From Oceanospirillaceae bacterium (GTDB taxonomy: Bacteria; Pseudomonadota; Gammaproteobacteria; Pseudomonadales; Balneatricaceae), in contig DPHB01000059.1 in assembly GCA_003521845.1 (NCBI GenBank), positions 37,660 through 44,092 of the forward strand: DNA of 6,433 nt. Direction: 5' to 3'. Shown one piece after another: positions 1 to 6,305 of this stretch (positions are counted from its first letter, which is position 1; each line of letters starts with the position of its first letter). Made by a program: the position numbers and the translations under genes. The notes under the pieces are model-generated. The model was given only the letters and a program-made list of their open reading frames with translations, was not told where the DNA came from and made no database searches.

Positions 1-500
1 GTTTAGCCTGCGCCGAAACCGCAAGCATGGCTGGTTTATCAGCCGAAATTGGTGCCTTTATTGGCGGTGTAAGCTTAGCATCTAGCCCCATCAGTCAGTA
101 CATAGCCATTAACCTAAAGCCCATCCGTGATTTCTTTTTGGTATTGTTTTTCTTTTCTATTGGTGCCGGTTTCAATATCCAGTTAATCAGCGCGATATGG
201 TTGCCGACTTTGCTGATGAGTTTTATGGTAATGGTGATAAAGCCAGCGACATTTGGCTGGCTAGTAAAGCCTTTGTGCCGTCAACAATACACGCGGTGGG
301 AGGTGGGTTTTCGTTTAGGTCAAACCAGCGAATTTTCTATTTTGCTAGCCACTTTGGCACTCACGACGGGCCTCATTAGCGAGTCTGCAGCCATGTTGAT
401 CCAAGCCACGGCTATTGTCACTTTTATTACCTCGTCCTATCTAGTGGTTTGGTTTTTTAAGTCGCCTATTGCCATCAAAGATCATTTGCGCCACGACTAG
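1..500 (+). CDS. Cation:proton antiporter (CPA2/Kef-type), C-terminal part
   Basis: This is the 3' part of a gene that starts before the window; the reading frame is open from base 3 and gives 165 residues before TAG. The product is an inner-membrane monovalent cation/H+ antiporter of the CPA2 (Na+/H+ exchanger, PF00999) family. What shows this is the run GLSAEIGAFIGGVSLASSPI, then a loop containing KPIRDFF, the hydrophobic LVLFFFSIGAGFN segment, the conserved GQTSEFSILLATLAL helix, and a last membrane helix with LIQATAIVTFITSSYLVV. The protein ends at SPIAIKDHLRHD, directly after the last membrane segment, so it lacks the cytoplasmic TrkA-N/RCK domain of classical KefB and KefC. The transported ion (K+ or Na+) cannot be told from this part. 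It converges on the ompA-like gene and shares its terminator. The family call is firm; the specificity is unknown. Confidence 0.88.
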   Translation, partial: LACAETASMAGLSAEIGAFIGGVSLASSPISQYIAINLKPIRDFFLVLFFFSIGAGFNIQLISAIWLPTLLMSFMVMVIKPATFGWLVKPLCRQQYTRWEVGFRLGQTSEFSILLATLALTTGLISESAAMLIQATAIVTFITSSYLVVWFFKSPIAIKDHLRHD

Positions 501-519
501 CCATAAACAACACTTACAT

Positions 520-600
520 TGCCGCTCCAGGACATGACCTACATTGATGTAGGAAATGCAGGTTTTGCAGGAGCAAAAACCAGCCCATGTCACCCCGGCA
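520..600. repeat. Foldable intergenic element (putative dispersed palindromic repeat)
   Basis: The gap between the antiporter and the terminator contains nested inverted repeats. TGCCG (520-524) pairs with CGGCA (596-600), and GACATG (531-536) pairs with CATGTC (586-591). Inside these are two hairpins: CCTACAT (538-544) with ATGTAGG (547-553), a perfect 7-bp stem, and GGTTTTGC (561-568) with GCAAAAACC (573-581), with one bulged A and an AGGA loop. The whole can fold as a three-way junction. The element lies outside both genes and is separate from the terminator that follows. Its form resembles the short palindromic intergenic repeats of many gammaproteobacterial genomes, but this window holds only one copy, so the repeat status is inference. 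Confidence 0.45.
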
Positions 601-611
601 TACAGAACATA

Positions 612-646
612 AAAAGCCCGTGTGGATTAGATCCGCACGGGCTTTT
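612..646. terminator. Bidirectional rho-independent terminator
   Basis: A 16-nt arm (612-627) pairs with 631-646 around a 3-nt loop. The core is AAAAGCCCGTG paired with CACGGGCTTTT. The one imperfect position (623/635) is a G-U wobble in the plus-strand RNA and an A-C mismatch in the minus-strand RNA. Four T follow on the plus strand and five on the minus strand. It lies between two convergent genes and can end both the antiporter and the ompA-like transcripts. Confidence 0.88.
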
Positions 647-665
647 AAACAGCAATAATGGTTAA

Positions 666-1289
666 TTATTGTTGCTTAATAATCTTAGCGCGAATAACGA
701 CATCAGCACGACGGCTAGCATGCATATCTTCTTTGCCGTTGGCCATAACAGGCTTCTTCTCGCCCATCGCCATAGTGGCTGTGGTGCGCACGCCCTGAGC
801 ATCTAAATAGGCTTTTACAGCATCAACGCGCTGGGCAGACAAATCCATATTATAGGCAGCGCTGCCACGACTATCGGCATGCCCTGTCACCTGCAAAGCA
901 GCAATATGATAAGCACTGTTTGCAAACTCAACTAGTTCATTCAAGTGCGCCCTACCTGCGGCATTTAATACCGCACTGTCGGTAGCGAATAGAACCTGAT
1001 ACTCATTGCGCTGAAACATGTATACAGGCTCCGCCTTTGGTGTAGGCGCTGCGGCTGGCTCTACCTTTTCAACGACAGTAACGGTTTCTTCAACCATGTC
1101 CTCGTCGTGGCATGATTGTTTACCTAGCGCGTCAAAGTCGATAGCACGTACGCATTCACCATTGGCCGACAAAATTGGCTTACCCGCAGTGTCTTTCCAT
1201 ACAGTATTGCTACCATGTTCGCCATGTGCGAATGATAAATTGGTTGCGAGGCCCATTGCCACGACGAGGCCTAGTTTTTGCAAATTCAT
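666..1289 (-). CDS. OmpA-family peptidoglycan-associated envelope protein
   Basis: The 207-residue protein probably anchors the outer membrane or periplasm to peptidoglycan. Residues 1-21 form a typical Sec signal peptide (positive MNLQK start, hydrophobic core, likely cleavage after SFA), leaving a His-containing mature start (HGEHG). Residues 30-62 are a small module with GKP, GEC and a second cysteine (Cys46 and Cys60), probably a disulfide. An Ala/Pro/Glu linker (about 66-90) leads to an OmpA C-terminal domain (about 95-203) with VLFATDSAVLN, VTGHADSRGSAAYN (Asp139) and LSAQRV (Arg154); Asp139 and Arg154 match the diaminopimelate-binding residues of the family. No beta-barrel precedes the domain and there is no lipobox, so it is neither a full OmpA porin nor Pal. 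The ATG has a strong Shine-Dalgarno site (AAGGGGAG, 1296-1303) six bases upstream. It is transcribed away from gor, whose own terminator lies between them; I see no convincing -35/-10 pair for it. Confidence 0.88.
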   Translation of the reverse strand: MNLQKLGLVVAMGLATNLSFAHGEHGSNTVWKDTAGKPILSANGECVRAIDFDALGKQSCHDEDMVEETVTVVEKVEPAAAPTPKAEPVYMFQRNEYQVLFATDSAVLNAAGRAHLNELVEFANSAYHIAALQVTGHADSRGSAAYNMDLSAQRVDAVKAYLDAQGVRTTATMAMGEKKPVMANGKEDMHASRRADVVIRAKIIKQQ

Positions 1290-1413
1290 GTGTTACTCCC
1301 CTTGGGTTTTTAATATATCGAATGTGATAACACCTAAACTATAGTAGAGATTTTTAAAAATGCTGGGGCCAACAATAATGCCTAACGAATTTGTTAATGA
1401 ATAAATTACACGT

Positions 1414-1451
1414 AAAAAAAAGGCCCTTCCCAATGTATAGGAAGAGCCCTT
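1414..1451 (-). terminator. Rho-independent terminator of gor
   Basis: On the minus strand an imperfect stem pairs 1440-1444 with 1426-1430 (CTTCC/GGAAG), then, after a one-base bulge and one mismatch, 1446 with 1425 and 1448-1451 with 1420-1423. The loop is 9 nt (1431-1439). The RNA then runs into an eight-U tract, seen as A at 1414-1421. It begins 18 bp past the gor stop codon, so gor is probably not co-transcribed strongly with the ompA-like gene downstream. Confidence 0.8.
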
Positions 1452-1468
1452 GTGAAAAGCTAGATGTA

Positions 1469-2821
1469 CTAGGAAGCAGGCGTACGCATGGTCACCAACT
1501 CTTCGGCTGCAGTTGGGTGGATTCCAATGGTTTGGTCAAATTGGGCCTTGGTGGCACCACACTTCATCGCCACGGCAAAGCCCTGTAGAATTTCTCCAGA
1601 ACCTTCGCCCACTATGTGCAATCCAACAACACGGTCACTGTCTTGGTCCACAATGAGCTTCATAAGGCTGCGTTCATCACTGCCACTTAACGTGTGTTTC
1701 ATAGGCCTAAATTCAGACCGAAATATATCAACATTGGCGTACTCTGCACGCGCTTCCTGCTCCGTTAACCCTACAGTACCGATGTTTGGATGAGTAAACA
1801 CTGCAGTGGCGATATTGGTGTAATCCATGCGGCGCTTGTCTTCACCAAACAAATGATCGACAAGCACCATGGCTTCAGCTAAGGCCACTGGAGTCAATTC
1901 AGGAGCACCAACAATATCACCCAAGGCATAGACTCCCGGCACGTTAGTAGCGAATACGTCGTTGACTTTAATAGTATGATTGCTGTTTTGTTGGATGCCC
2001 AAGGTTTCTAAGCCCATGTTGGACAACCTAGGCGCACGCCCCAATGCCATCAGCACTTGATCAACTTCGTGTTCAAAACCGTTATCAAGGGTTACTAACA
2101 AGCCTGTGGCGGTCTTGGTGATATTATCTATATTGGTATTGTAGTGGACGTTAACGCCTTGTTTTTGTAACTCATGGTCCATAAATGGACGAATATCTTG
2201 GTCAAAGCCACGTAGTACCGAATTACCACGATAAGACACGTCTACCTTGGCACCTAAACCCCTAAAGATACAAGCGAACTCCAAAGCTATATAACCGGCA
2301 CCGACGACAAACAGGCGTTGTGGAAACTCGGGTAGATCAAACACTTCATCGGAGGTGATGACATGCTCGGCCCAATCGTTGGGGGGTAAGTAAGGCGTGC
2401 CACCGGTGGCAATAAGAATGTTCTTAGCGGTGTATTCGGTACCACCAACGGCAACAGTGTTGGAGCCGACAATACTGGCAAAACCCTGTAGTACGGTGAC
2501 ATCGGCACCTTCGAGCATATTGCCATAGATAGTATTAAGGCGGGATATTTCTTGTTTCTTCGCCGTAACGAGTTGCTGCCAATCAAATTCTGGTTTTTCT
2601 TCTACCTGCCAGCCAAACCCCTTAGCATCAGAAAAATCGTGCCCATAGTGACTCGCATAGGTATAAAGTTTCTTTGGCACACAGCCAACGTTAACGCATG
2701 TGCCTCCTAATGCTTTGTCATCGGCTACGGCAACCTTTGCGCCTGTCGCAGCTGACATACGCGCGGCTCGTACGCCACCAGAACCGGCACCAATGACAAA
2801 TAGATCAAAATCAAAACTCAT
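1469..2821 (-). CDS. gor: Glutathione-disulfide reductase
   Basis: This cytoplasmic FAD flavoenzyme of class I pyridine nucleotide-disulfide oxidoreductases reduces GSSG to GSH with NADPH. The 450-residue product has, in order: an FAD dinucleotide motif (GAGSGG, 11-16), the redox-active disulfide GGTCVNVGCVPKK (Cys42 and Cys47, the numbering of E. coli Gor), ATGGTPYLP (138-146), the NADPH-binding motif GAGYIALE (174-181), Arg198 and Arg204 (the E. coli NADPH-specificity arginines), a second FAD motif ALGD, and the C-terminal dimerisation domain with HPTAAEE (catalytic His435 and Glu440). The arginine pair separates it from NAD-dependent lipoamide dehydrogenase. I chose the ATG at 2821 (MSFDFDLFVIGAG) because the family begins there and GGAAAG lies just upstream; an in-frame GTG at 2833 would add four residues. 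It diverges from xthA and has its own terminator. Confidence 0.95.
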   Translation of the reverse strand: MSFDFDLFVIGAGSGGVRAARMSAATGAKVAVADDKALGGTCVNVGCVPKKLYTYASHYGHDFSDAKGFGWQVEEKPEFDWQQLVTAKKQEISRLNTIYGNMLEGADVTVLQGFASIVGSNTVAVGGTEYTAKNILIATGGTPYLPPNDWAEHVITSDEVFDLPEFPQRLFVVGAGYIALEFACIFRGLGAKVDVSYRGNSVLRGFDQDIRPFMDHELQKQGVNVHYNTNIDNITKTATGLLVTLDNGFEHEVDQVLMALGRAPRLSNMGLETLGIQQNSNHTIKVNDVFATNVPGVYALGDIVGAPELTPVALAEAMVLVDHLFGEDKRRMDYTNIATAVFTHPNIGTVGLTEQEARAEYANVDIFRSEFRPMKHTLSGSDERSLMKLIVDQDSDRVVGLHIVGEGSGEILQGFAVAMKCGATKAQFDQTIGIHPTAAEELVTMRTPAS

Positions 2822-2902
2822 AAAGCTTTCCACATATCCAAATTCTAATTTAAAGCACGTCGACTACTAAAAACAACAAAATAACGGACCTTTAGCTGTC
2901 TT

Positions 2903-2908
2903 AGTATA
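2903..2908 (-). promoter_or_regulatory. Possible -10 element of the gor promoter
   Basis: On the minus strand TATACT (five of six matches to the sigma-70 -10) lies about 80 bp upstream of the gor start. The TGATACTAT run overlapping it could also act as an extended -10. No good -35 is visible; the matching position (about 2924-2930) is a T-rich stretch overlapping the -35 of the xthA promoter. The call is tentative. Confidence 0.3.
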
Positions 2909-2919
2909 GTATCATTTTC

Positions 2920-2947
2920 TTAACAAAAACGGGGCATTTGCTATACT
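2920..2947 (+). promoter_or_regulatory. Sigma-70 promoter of xthA
   Basis: TTAACA (2920-2925) and TATACT (2942-2947) each match the sigma-70 consensus at five of six positions and are 16 bp apart. The predicted start, near 2954, gives a leader of about 33 nt that carries the xthA ribosome binding site. Confidence 0.65.
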
Positions 2948-2974
2948 TGTTACATGTCCTTTTAAACCTTATTT

Positions 2975-2980
2975 AAGGAG
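2975..2980 (+). promoter_or_regulatory. Ribosome binding site fixing the GTG start of xthA
   Basis: AAGGAG lies six bases before the GTG at 2987. No in-frame ATG is near the conserved N-terminus, so this near-perfect Shine-Dalgarno sequence decides the non-ATG start. Confidence 0.8.
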
Positions 2981-2986
2981 CCATTT

Positions 2987-3802
2987 GTGCATTTTATTTC
3001 TTTCAATATCAATAGTGTTCGCGCTCGTATTCACCAAGTACAAGCTATTGTAGAAAAGTACCAACCCGCCGTTATCGGCCTGCAGGAAACCAAGGTGCAG
3101 GATAGTGAATTTCCTCACGCTGACTTAGCCGATCTAGGTTATGAAATCATCACCCATGGCCAAAAAGGTCATTATGGCGTGGCCTTGATGACTAACTTGC
3201 CTATTTTAGAAAGCTACAAGGGATTACCCGGTGACACAGAAGAAAGCCAAAAGCGCTTAGTCGGCGCCAAACTCGATGCCGGCAATGGTAACCATGTGGT
3301 GGTTTACAATGGTTATTTCCCGCAAGGCGAAAGCATTGACCATGCAACCAAATACCCGGCTAAACGTGCTTTCTATCAGGGCCTCCAAGACTTGCTAGAA
3401 GACCAGCACCAAGCTAGCGACCAGTTAATTGTCATGGGAGATGTCAACATCTCTGCTACGGACACAGACATAGGTATAGGTGAAGATAATCGTAAGCGTT
3501 GGTTGCGTACTGGTAAAACCAGCTTTCAACCAGAAGAACGTGAATGGATGCAGCGCTTATATAACTACGGCTTAACTGATAGTTACCGTGAACTATACCC
3601 AGAAGGCGATGATTACAGCTGGTTTGATTACCGCAGTAAGGGTTTTGAGAGAGAGCCGCGCCGTGGCCTACGCATCGATCAAATCATGCTCACCGACAGC
3701 TTGCAGCGCAAATGCCAGGATGCCGGTATCGATTATGCAATCCGCGGTATGGAAAAACCATCAGATCACTGCCCAATTTGGACTAAAATAGATTTCTCTT
3801 AA
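2987..3802 (+). CDS. xthA: Exodeoxyribonuclease III
   Basis: Exonuclease III is a Mg2+-dependent 3'-to-5' exonuclease of double-stranded DNA and the main AP endonuclease of base-excision repair. It also removes blocked 3' ends left by oxidative damage. The 271-residue protein is the usual length and fills the endonuclease/exonuclease/phosphatase fold. Active-site residues are all present: Asn7 (SFNIN), the metal ligand Glu34 (QETK), Tyr110 (GYFPQG), Asp152 and Asn154 (GDVNIS), Asp231 (LRIDQIML) and the Asp260-His261 pair (SDHCPIW). The start is GTG, supported by AAGGAG six bases upstream and by the conserved MHFISFNIN opening. It has its own promoter and diverges from gor. No terminator follows it, so some transcripts may run into the arsR-type gene 102 bp downstream. 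The identification is secure. Confidence 0.96.
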   Translation: MHFISFNINSVRARIHQVQAIVEKYQPAVIGLQETKVQDSEFPHADLADLGYEIITHGQKGHYGVALMTNLPILESYKGLPGDTEESQKRLVGAKLDAGNGNHVVVYNGYFPQGESIDHATKYPAKRAFYQGLQDLLEDQHQASDQLIVMGDVNISATDTDIGIGEDNRKRWLRTGKTSFQPEEREWMQRLYNYGLTDSYRELYPEGDDYSWFDYRSKGFEREPRRGLRIDQIMLTDSLQRKCQDAGIDYAIRGMEKPSDHCPIWTKIDFS

Positions 3803-3821
3803 TAACCAGATACTTTGTTTA

Positions 3822-3850
3822 TTGTCGATTTTTACATATTGTTGTAATAT
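3822..3850 (+). promoter_or_regulatory. Candidate promoter of the ArsR-type regulator
   Basis: TTGTCG (3822-3827) and TAATAT (3845-3850) are 17 bp apart and each match the sigma-70 hexamers at four of six positions. They lie between xthA and the regulator in an AT-rich stretch. Moderate matches at ideal spacing make this plausible only. Confidence 0.45.
3832..3847. promoter_or_regulatory. Candidate operator, TTACA-N6-TGTAA inverted repeat
   Basis: TTACA (3832-3836) and TGTAA (3843-3847) form a perfect five-base inverted repeat with a 6-bp spacer. It overlaps the spacer and -10 of the candidate promoter, 58 bp before the regulator's start. ArsR-family dimers bind such AT-rich dyads, often in their own promoters, so it may serve autorepression. 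Short repeats also arise by chance in AT-rich DNA. Confidence 0.35.
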
Positions 3851-3904
3851 AGACTTCAATTAAGCACCTTCTTATTTAGCGATTTATTTTTTAGGACACT
3901 TATC

Positions 3905-4228
3905 ATGTCAGATACTGCAGCAGTAATGGAATCCACACTCGATGATGTCAAGGCAAACGCCCAAACAGCAGCACAAATGCTAAAGGCCATCGCTAATGAA
4001 AGCCGCCTATTAATTCTATGCAATCTAGAAGGCAAAGAACTGTCTGTATCTGAACTTAATGAACAGGTTAGCCTTAGCCAGTCTGCCCTATCTCAGCACC
4101 TAGCTGTGTTACGAAAAGATGGTTTGGTTAAAACCCGTCGTGAGTCACAGACTATCTTCTATTCTTTGGGTGATAGTCGTGCGTCTGAAGTGATTAGTAC
4201 TTTGCATCGACTGTACTGCAAAGCTTAG
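3905..4228 (+). CDS. ArsR-family repressor, HlyU/BigR/SqrR-like
   Basis: A small (107-residue) dimeric winged-helix DNA-binding regulator. After a polar N-terminal helix (about 1-25), LKAIANESRLLILCNLEGKE leads into the helix-turn-helix (SVSELNEQVSLSQSALSQHLAVLRK split over about 47-71), with SQSALSQHLAVLR as recognition helix, then the wing (TRRESQTIFYSL, 77-88) and a last helix ending LHRLYCKA. It lacks the ELCVCDL metal site of classical ArsR/SmtB. It has exactly two cysteines, Cys39 and Cys105, 66 residues apart. That is the spacing of the sulfane-sulfur-responsive pair known in SqrR, BigR and HlyU, and the recognition helix is very HlyU-like. I infer a thiol-switch repressor responding to persulfides or oxidants. 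No sulfide-oxidation gene (sqr, persulfide dioxygenase, rhodanese) is visible, so its targets must lie elsewhere. The start is supported by AGGA eight bases upstream. Confidence 0.88.
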   Translation: MSDTAAVMESTLDDVKANAQTAAQMLKAIANESRLLILCNLEGKELSVSELNEQVSLSQSALSQHLAVLRKDGLVKTRRESQTIFYSLGDSRASEVISTLHRLYCKA

Positions 4229-4277
4229 TTCTAGTTTTAGGCTTTGACTTGCGCCTAGAACAAAAATGCAAACCAAT

Positions 4278-4307
4278 AAAAAGGGCAGTTATTACACTGC
4301 CCTTTTT
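4278..4307. terminator. Bidirectional rho-independent terminator
   Basis: A perfect 12-bp stem, AAAAAGGGCAGT (4278-4289) with ACTGCCCTTTTT (4296-4307), has a 6-nt loop. T tracts end it on both strands. It sits between the stops of the ArsR-type gene and the convergent htpG, 50 and 26 bp away, and can end both transcripts. Confidence 0.92.
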
Positions 4308-4332
4308 GTGTCTGCTGATTAGCTATCCGCAA

Positions 4333-6234
4333 TTAAGCAGATAATTCCAACAAGAGCTTATTCAAACGGCTCACGTAGGCAGCAGGATCAGTGAGCTGAC
4401 CGCCTTCAGCAAGTAACGACTGATCGAACAATACCTTAGTAAGATCGGCAAAACGCTCTTCATCAGCTTCTTGATCTAATTTAGCCACCAATGGATGCTC
4501 GGGGTTCAGTTCCAACGTAGGCTTAGTATCAGGCATTGCTTGGCCTGCTGCTTCCATGATGCGACGCATTTGCGCCCCCATCTCATGTTCCGCCACTACC
4601 AGACACGCTGGCGAATCAGTAAGACGCTGAGTAATACGTACGCTTTCAACTTCATCTGTAAGTTGGTTTTGTACGCGTTCGACAAGGTCCTTAAACTGTT
4701 CTTCTTGCTCGGCTTGACTAGCCTTGTCCGCTTCGTCTTCGATATCGCCAAGGTCTAGGCTACCTTTAGCTACGTCTTGTAGTTGCTTGCCATCAAAGTC
4801 CATCATATGGGACATCAACCACTCGTCTACGCGGTCAGATAGTAGCAACACCTCGATACCTTTCTTACGGAAAATCTCTAGGTGTGGGCTGTTTTTAGCG
4901 GTGTTGTGATTTTCTGCGACTACGTAGTAGATCTTGTCTTGGCCGTCCTGCATACGAGCAACGTAATCAGCCAAGCCGTGTGTTTGTTCTGACTTGTCAT
5001 CAAGGCTGGTAGCAAAGCGCAGTAGCTTAGCGATCTTTTCTTTATTGCCCATATCTTCGGCAGGGCCTTCTTTCAAGACCTGACCAAATTCCAACCAAAA
5101 TTGTGCGTACTTATCGGCATCCTTCTTGGCCATCTTTTCTAGCATATCCAAAACACGTTTGGTTAAGGCAGAACGCATGGAGTCGATTACTGGATCTTTT
5201 TGCAGTATCTCGCGAGATACGTTTAAAGATAGGTCGTTGGAATCTACGACACCTTTCATAAAGCGCAGATACATTGGTAAAAACTGTTCGGCCTCGTCCA
5301 TGATAAAGACGCGCTGTACGTAGAGCTTTAAGCCACGATTGGCGTCACGCTGCCACATGTCGAAGGGCGCCTTGCTTGGCAAGTAAAGCAAGCTGGTGTA
5401 TTCCAACTTACCTTCTACCTTGTTATGAGACCAATTGAGTGCATCTTGATAATCATGGGAAATGTGCTTGTAGAACTCTTGGTATTGCTCATCTTCTACT
5501 TCACTACGAGACTTAGTCCACAAGGCCGTAGCGGCATTGACGGTTTCGTCTTCTGGCTCGGCAGGGGCTTCTTCTTCACCCATGTGTTGCTTTGTCATGA
5601 TCACCGGAATAGAAATGTGATCAGAGTACTTACGCACAAGGTTACGCAAACGGAAGGCATCTGCAAATTCTGTTTCGTCATCTTTCAAATACAGAATGAT
5701 GGTGGTGCCACGTTGGGCTAGCTCTACTGGCTCAATAGTAAAGTCACCCTCACCTGCAGAACGCCAGCTGATACCTTCAGACGCGTCAGTACCCGCTTTA
5801 CGAGTGCGTACTTCAACTTCTTTAGCCACAATAAATGAGGAGTAGAAACCAACGCCAAACTGACCAATTAACTGAGAATCTTTCTGTTGATCACCAGTCA
5901 GGTTTTGTAGGAACTCGGAAGTGCCGGATTTAGCAATGGTGCCTAGATGTTCGATTACGTCATCGCGGTTCATGCCAATGCCGTTATCGGCGATGGTCAG
6001 AGTTTTGGCCTCGGCATCAAAGCTCAAACGAATAGCGAGTTCACTGTCGCCTTCATATAGATTGCCATCGGCAAGCGCGGCAAAGCGCATCTTGTCAGCA
6101 GCGTCTGAGGCGTTAGAAATTAGTTCACGTAGAAAGATTTCCTTATTGCTATACAGTGAATGAATCATCAAATGTAATAGCTGTTTCACTTCCGTTTGAA
6201 AGCCTAAGGTTTCCTTTTGTGCTGTGTTACTCAT
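4333..6234 (-). CDS. htpG: Molecular chaperone HtpG (bacterial Hsp90)
   Basis: HtpG is the cytosolic, ATP-dependent dimeric Hsp90 that remodels clients together with the DnaK system. The 633-residue protein is close in length to E. coli HtpG (624) and collinear with it. The N-terminal GHKL ATPase domain (about 1-220) has RELISNASDAADK (catalytic Glu37, Asn41), DNGIGM (83-88, with the adenine-binding Asp83), the ATP lid (HLGTIAKSGT, 96-105), GQFGVGFYS (124-132) and RGTT near 175. An acidic linker (EEEAPAEPEDE) leads to the middle domain with LWTKSRSEV, EYTSLLYLPS, KLYVQRVFIMD and LNVSREILQ, which carries the conserved ATP-contacting arginine. The C-terminal dimerisation domain (about 520-633) has RLTDSPACLV and LNPEHPLV; the MEEVD tail of eukaryotic Hsp90 is absent, as usual. 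GGAG lies 11 nt before the ATG, a rather long spacing. It has a strong sigma-32-type promoter upstream. No defects were seen. Confidence 0.97.
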   Translation of the reverse strand: MSNTAQKETLGFQTEVKQLLHLMIHSLYSNKEIFLRELISNASDAADKMRFAALADGNLYEGDSELAIRLSFDAEAKTLTIADNGIGMNRDDVIEHLGTIAKSGTSEFLQNLTGDQQKDSQLIGQFGVGFYSSFIVAKEVEVRTRKAGTDASEGISWRSAGEGDFTIEPVELAQRGTTIILYLKDDETEFADAFRLRNLVRKYSDHISIPVIMTKQHMGEEEAPAEPEDETVNAATALWTKSRSEVEDEQYQEFYKHISHDYQDALNWSHNKVEGKLEYTSLLYLPSKAPFDMWQRDANRGLKLYVQRVFIMDEAEQFLPMYLRFMKGVVDSNDLSLNVSREILQKDPVIDSMRSALTKRVLDMLEKMAKKDADKYAQFWLEFGQVLKEGPAEDMGNKEKIAKLLRFATSLDDKSEQTHGLADYVARMQDGQDKIYYVVAENHNTAKNSPHLEIFRKKGIEVLLLSDRVDEWLMSHMMDFDGKQLQDVAKGSLDLGDIEDEADKASQAEQEEQFKDLVERVQNQLTDEVESVRITQRLTDSPACLVVAEHEMGAQMRRIMEAAGQAMPDTKPTLELNPEHPLVAKLDQEADEERFADLTKVLFDQSLLAEGGQLTDPAAYVSRLNKLLLELSA

Positions 6235-6305
6235 GAATTAGTAAACTCCAAATCTACAAGGTATGTTATTTAACAATACGGGGTGTTGACCCGTTACCTA
6301 AGCAA

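Noticed and set aside
538..553. CCTACAT/ATGTAGG hairpin as the antiporter terminator
   Set aside because: It has no T tract after the stem, and a proper terminator lies at 612-646. It is better treated as part of the 520-600 element.
1018..1344. Plus-strand open frame of 108 codons antisense to the ompA-like gene
   Set aside because: The Ser/Thr/Ala-rich translation reflects the complement of the Ala/Pro/Val linker and signal peptide; there is no ribosome binding site and no family match.
1350..1361. Perfect palindrome ATTTTTAAAAAT upstream of the ompA-like gene
   Set aside because: It is a simple A/T run with low information, and no promoter hexamers frame it convincingly. I do not call it an operator.
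1488..1793. Plus-strand open frame of 101 codons inside gor
   Set aside because: It is antisense to the conserved dimerisation domain of gor and has no recognisable protein features.
2287..2586. Minus-strand open frame of 99 codons overlapping gor in another frame
   Set aside because: It is an out-of-frame shadow of gor with low-complexity, Pro/Leu/Ser-rich translation.
2819..2833. GTG at 2833 as the gor start
   Set aside because: It would add MESF before the conserved MSFDFDLFVIGAG opening. The ATG at 2821 fits family length and Cys42/Cys47 numbering better, though GTG use is not excluded.
2903..2912. Tandem AGTATAGTAT direct repeat
   Set aside because: Two copies of a 5-mer in AT-rich promoter DNA are expected by chance.
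5425..5721. Plus-strand open frame of 98 codons inside htpG
   Set aside because: It is antisense to a fully conserved htpG region, has no family signature and is explained as a shadow of the chaperone gene. The same applies to the other plus-strand frames at 4495-6163.
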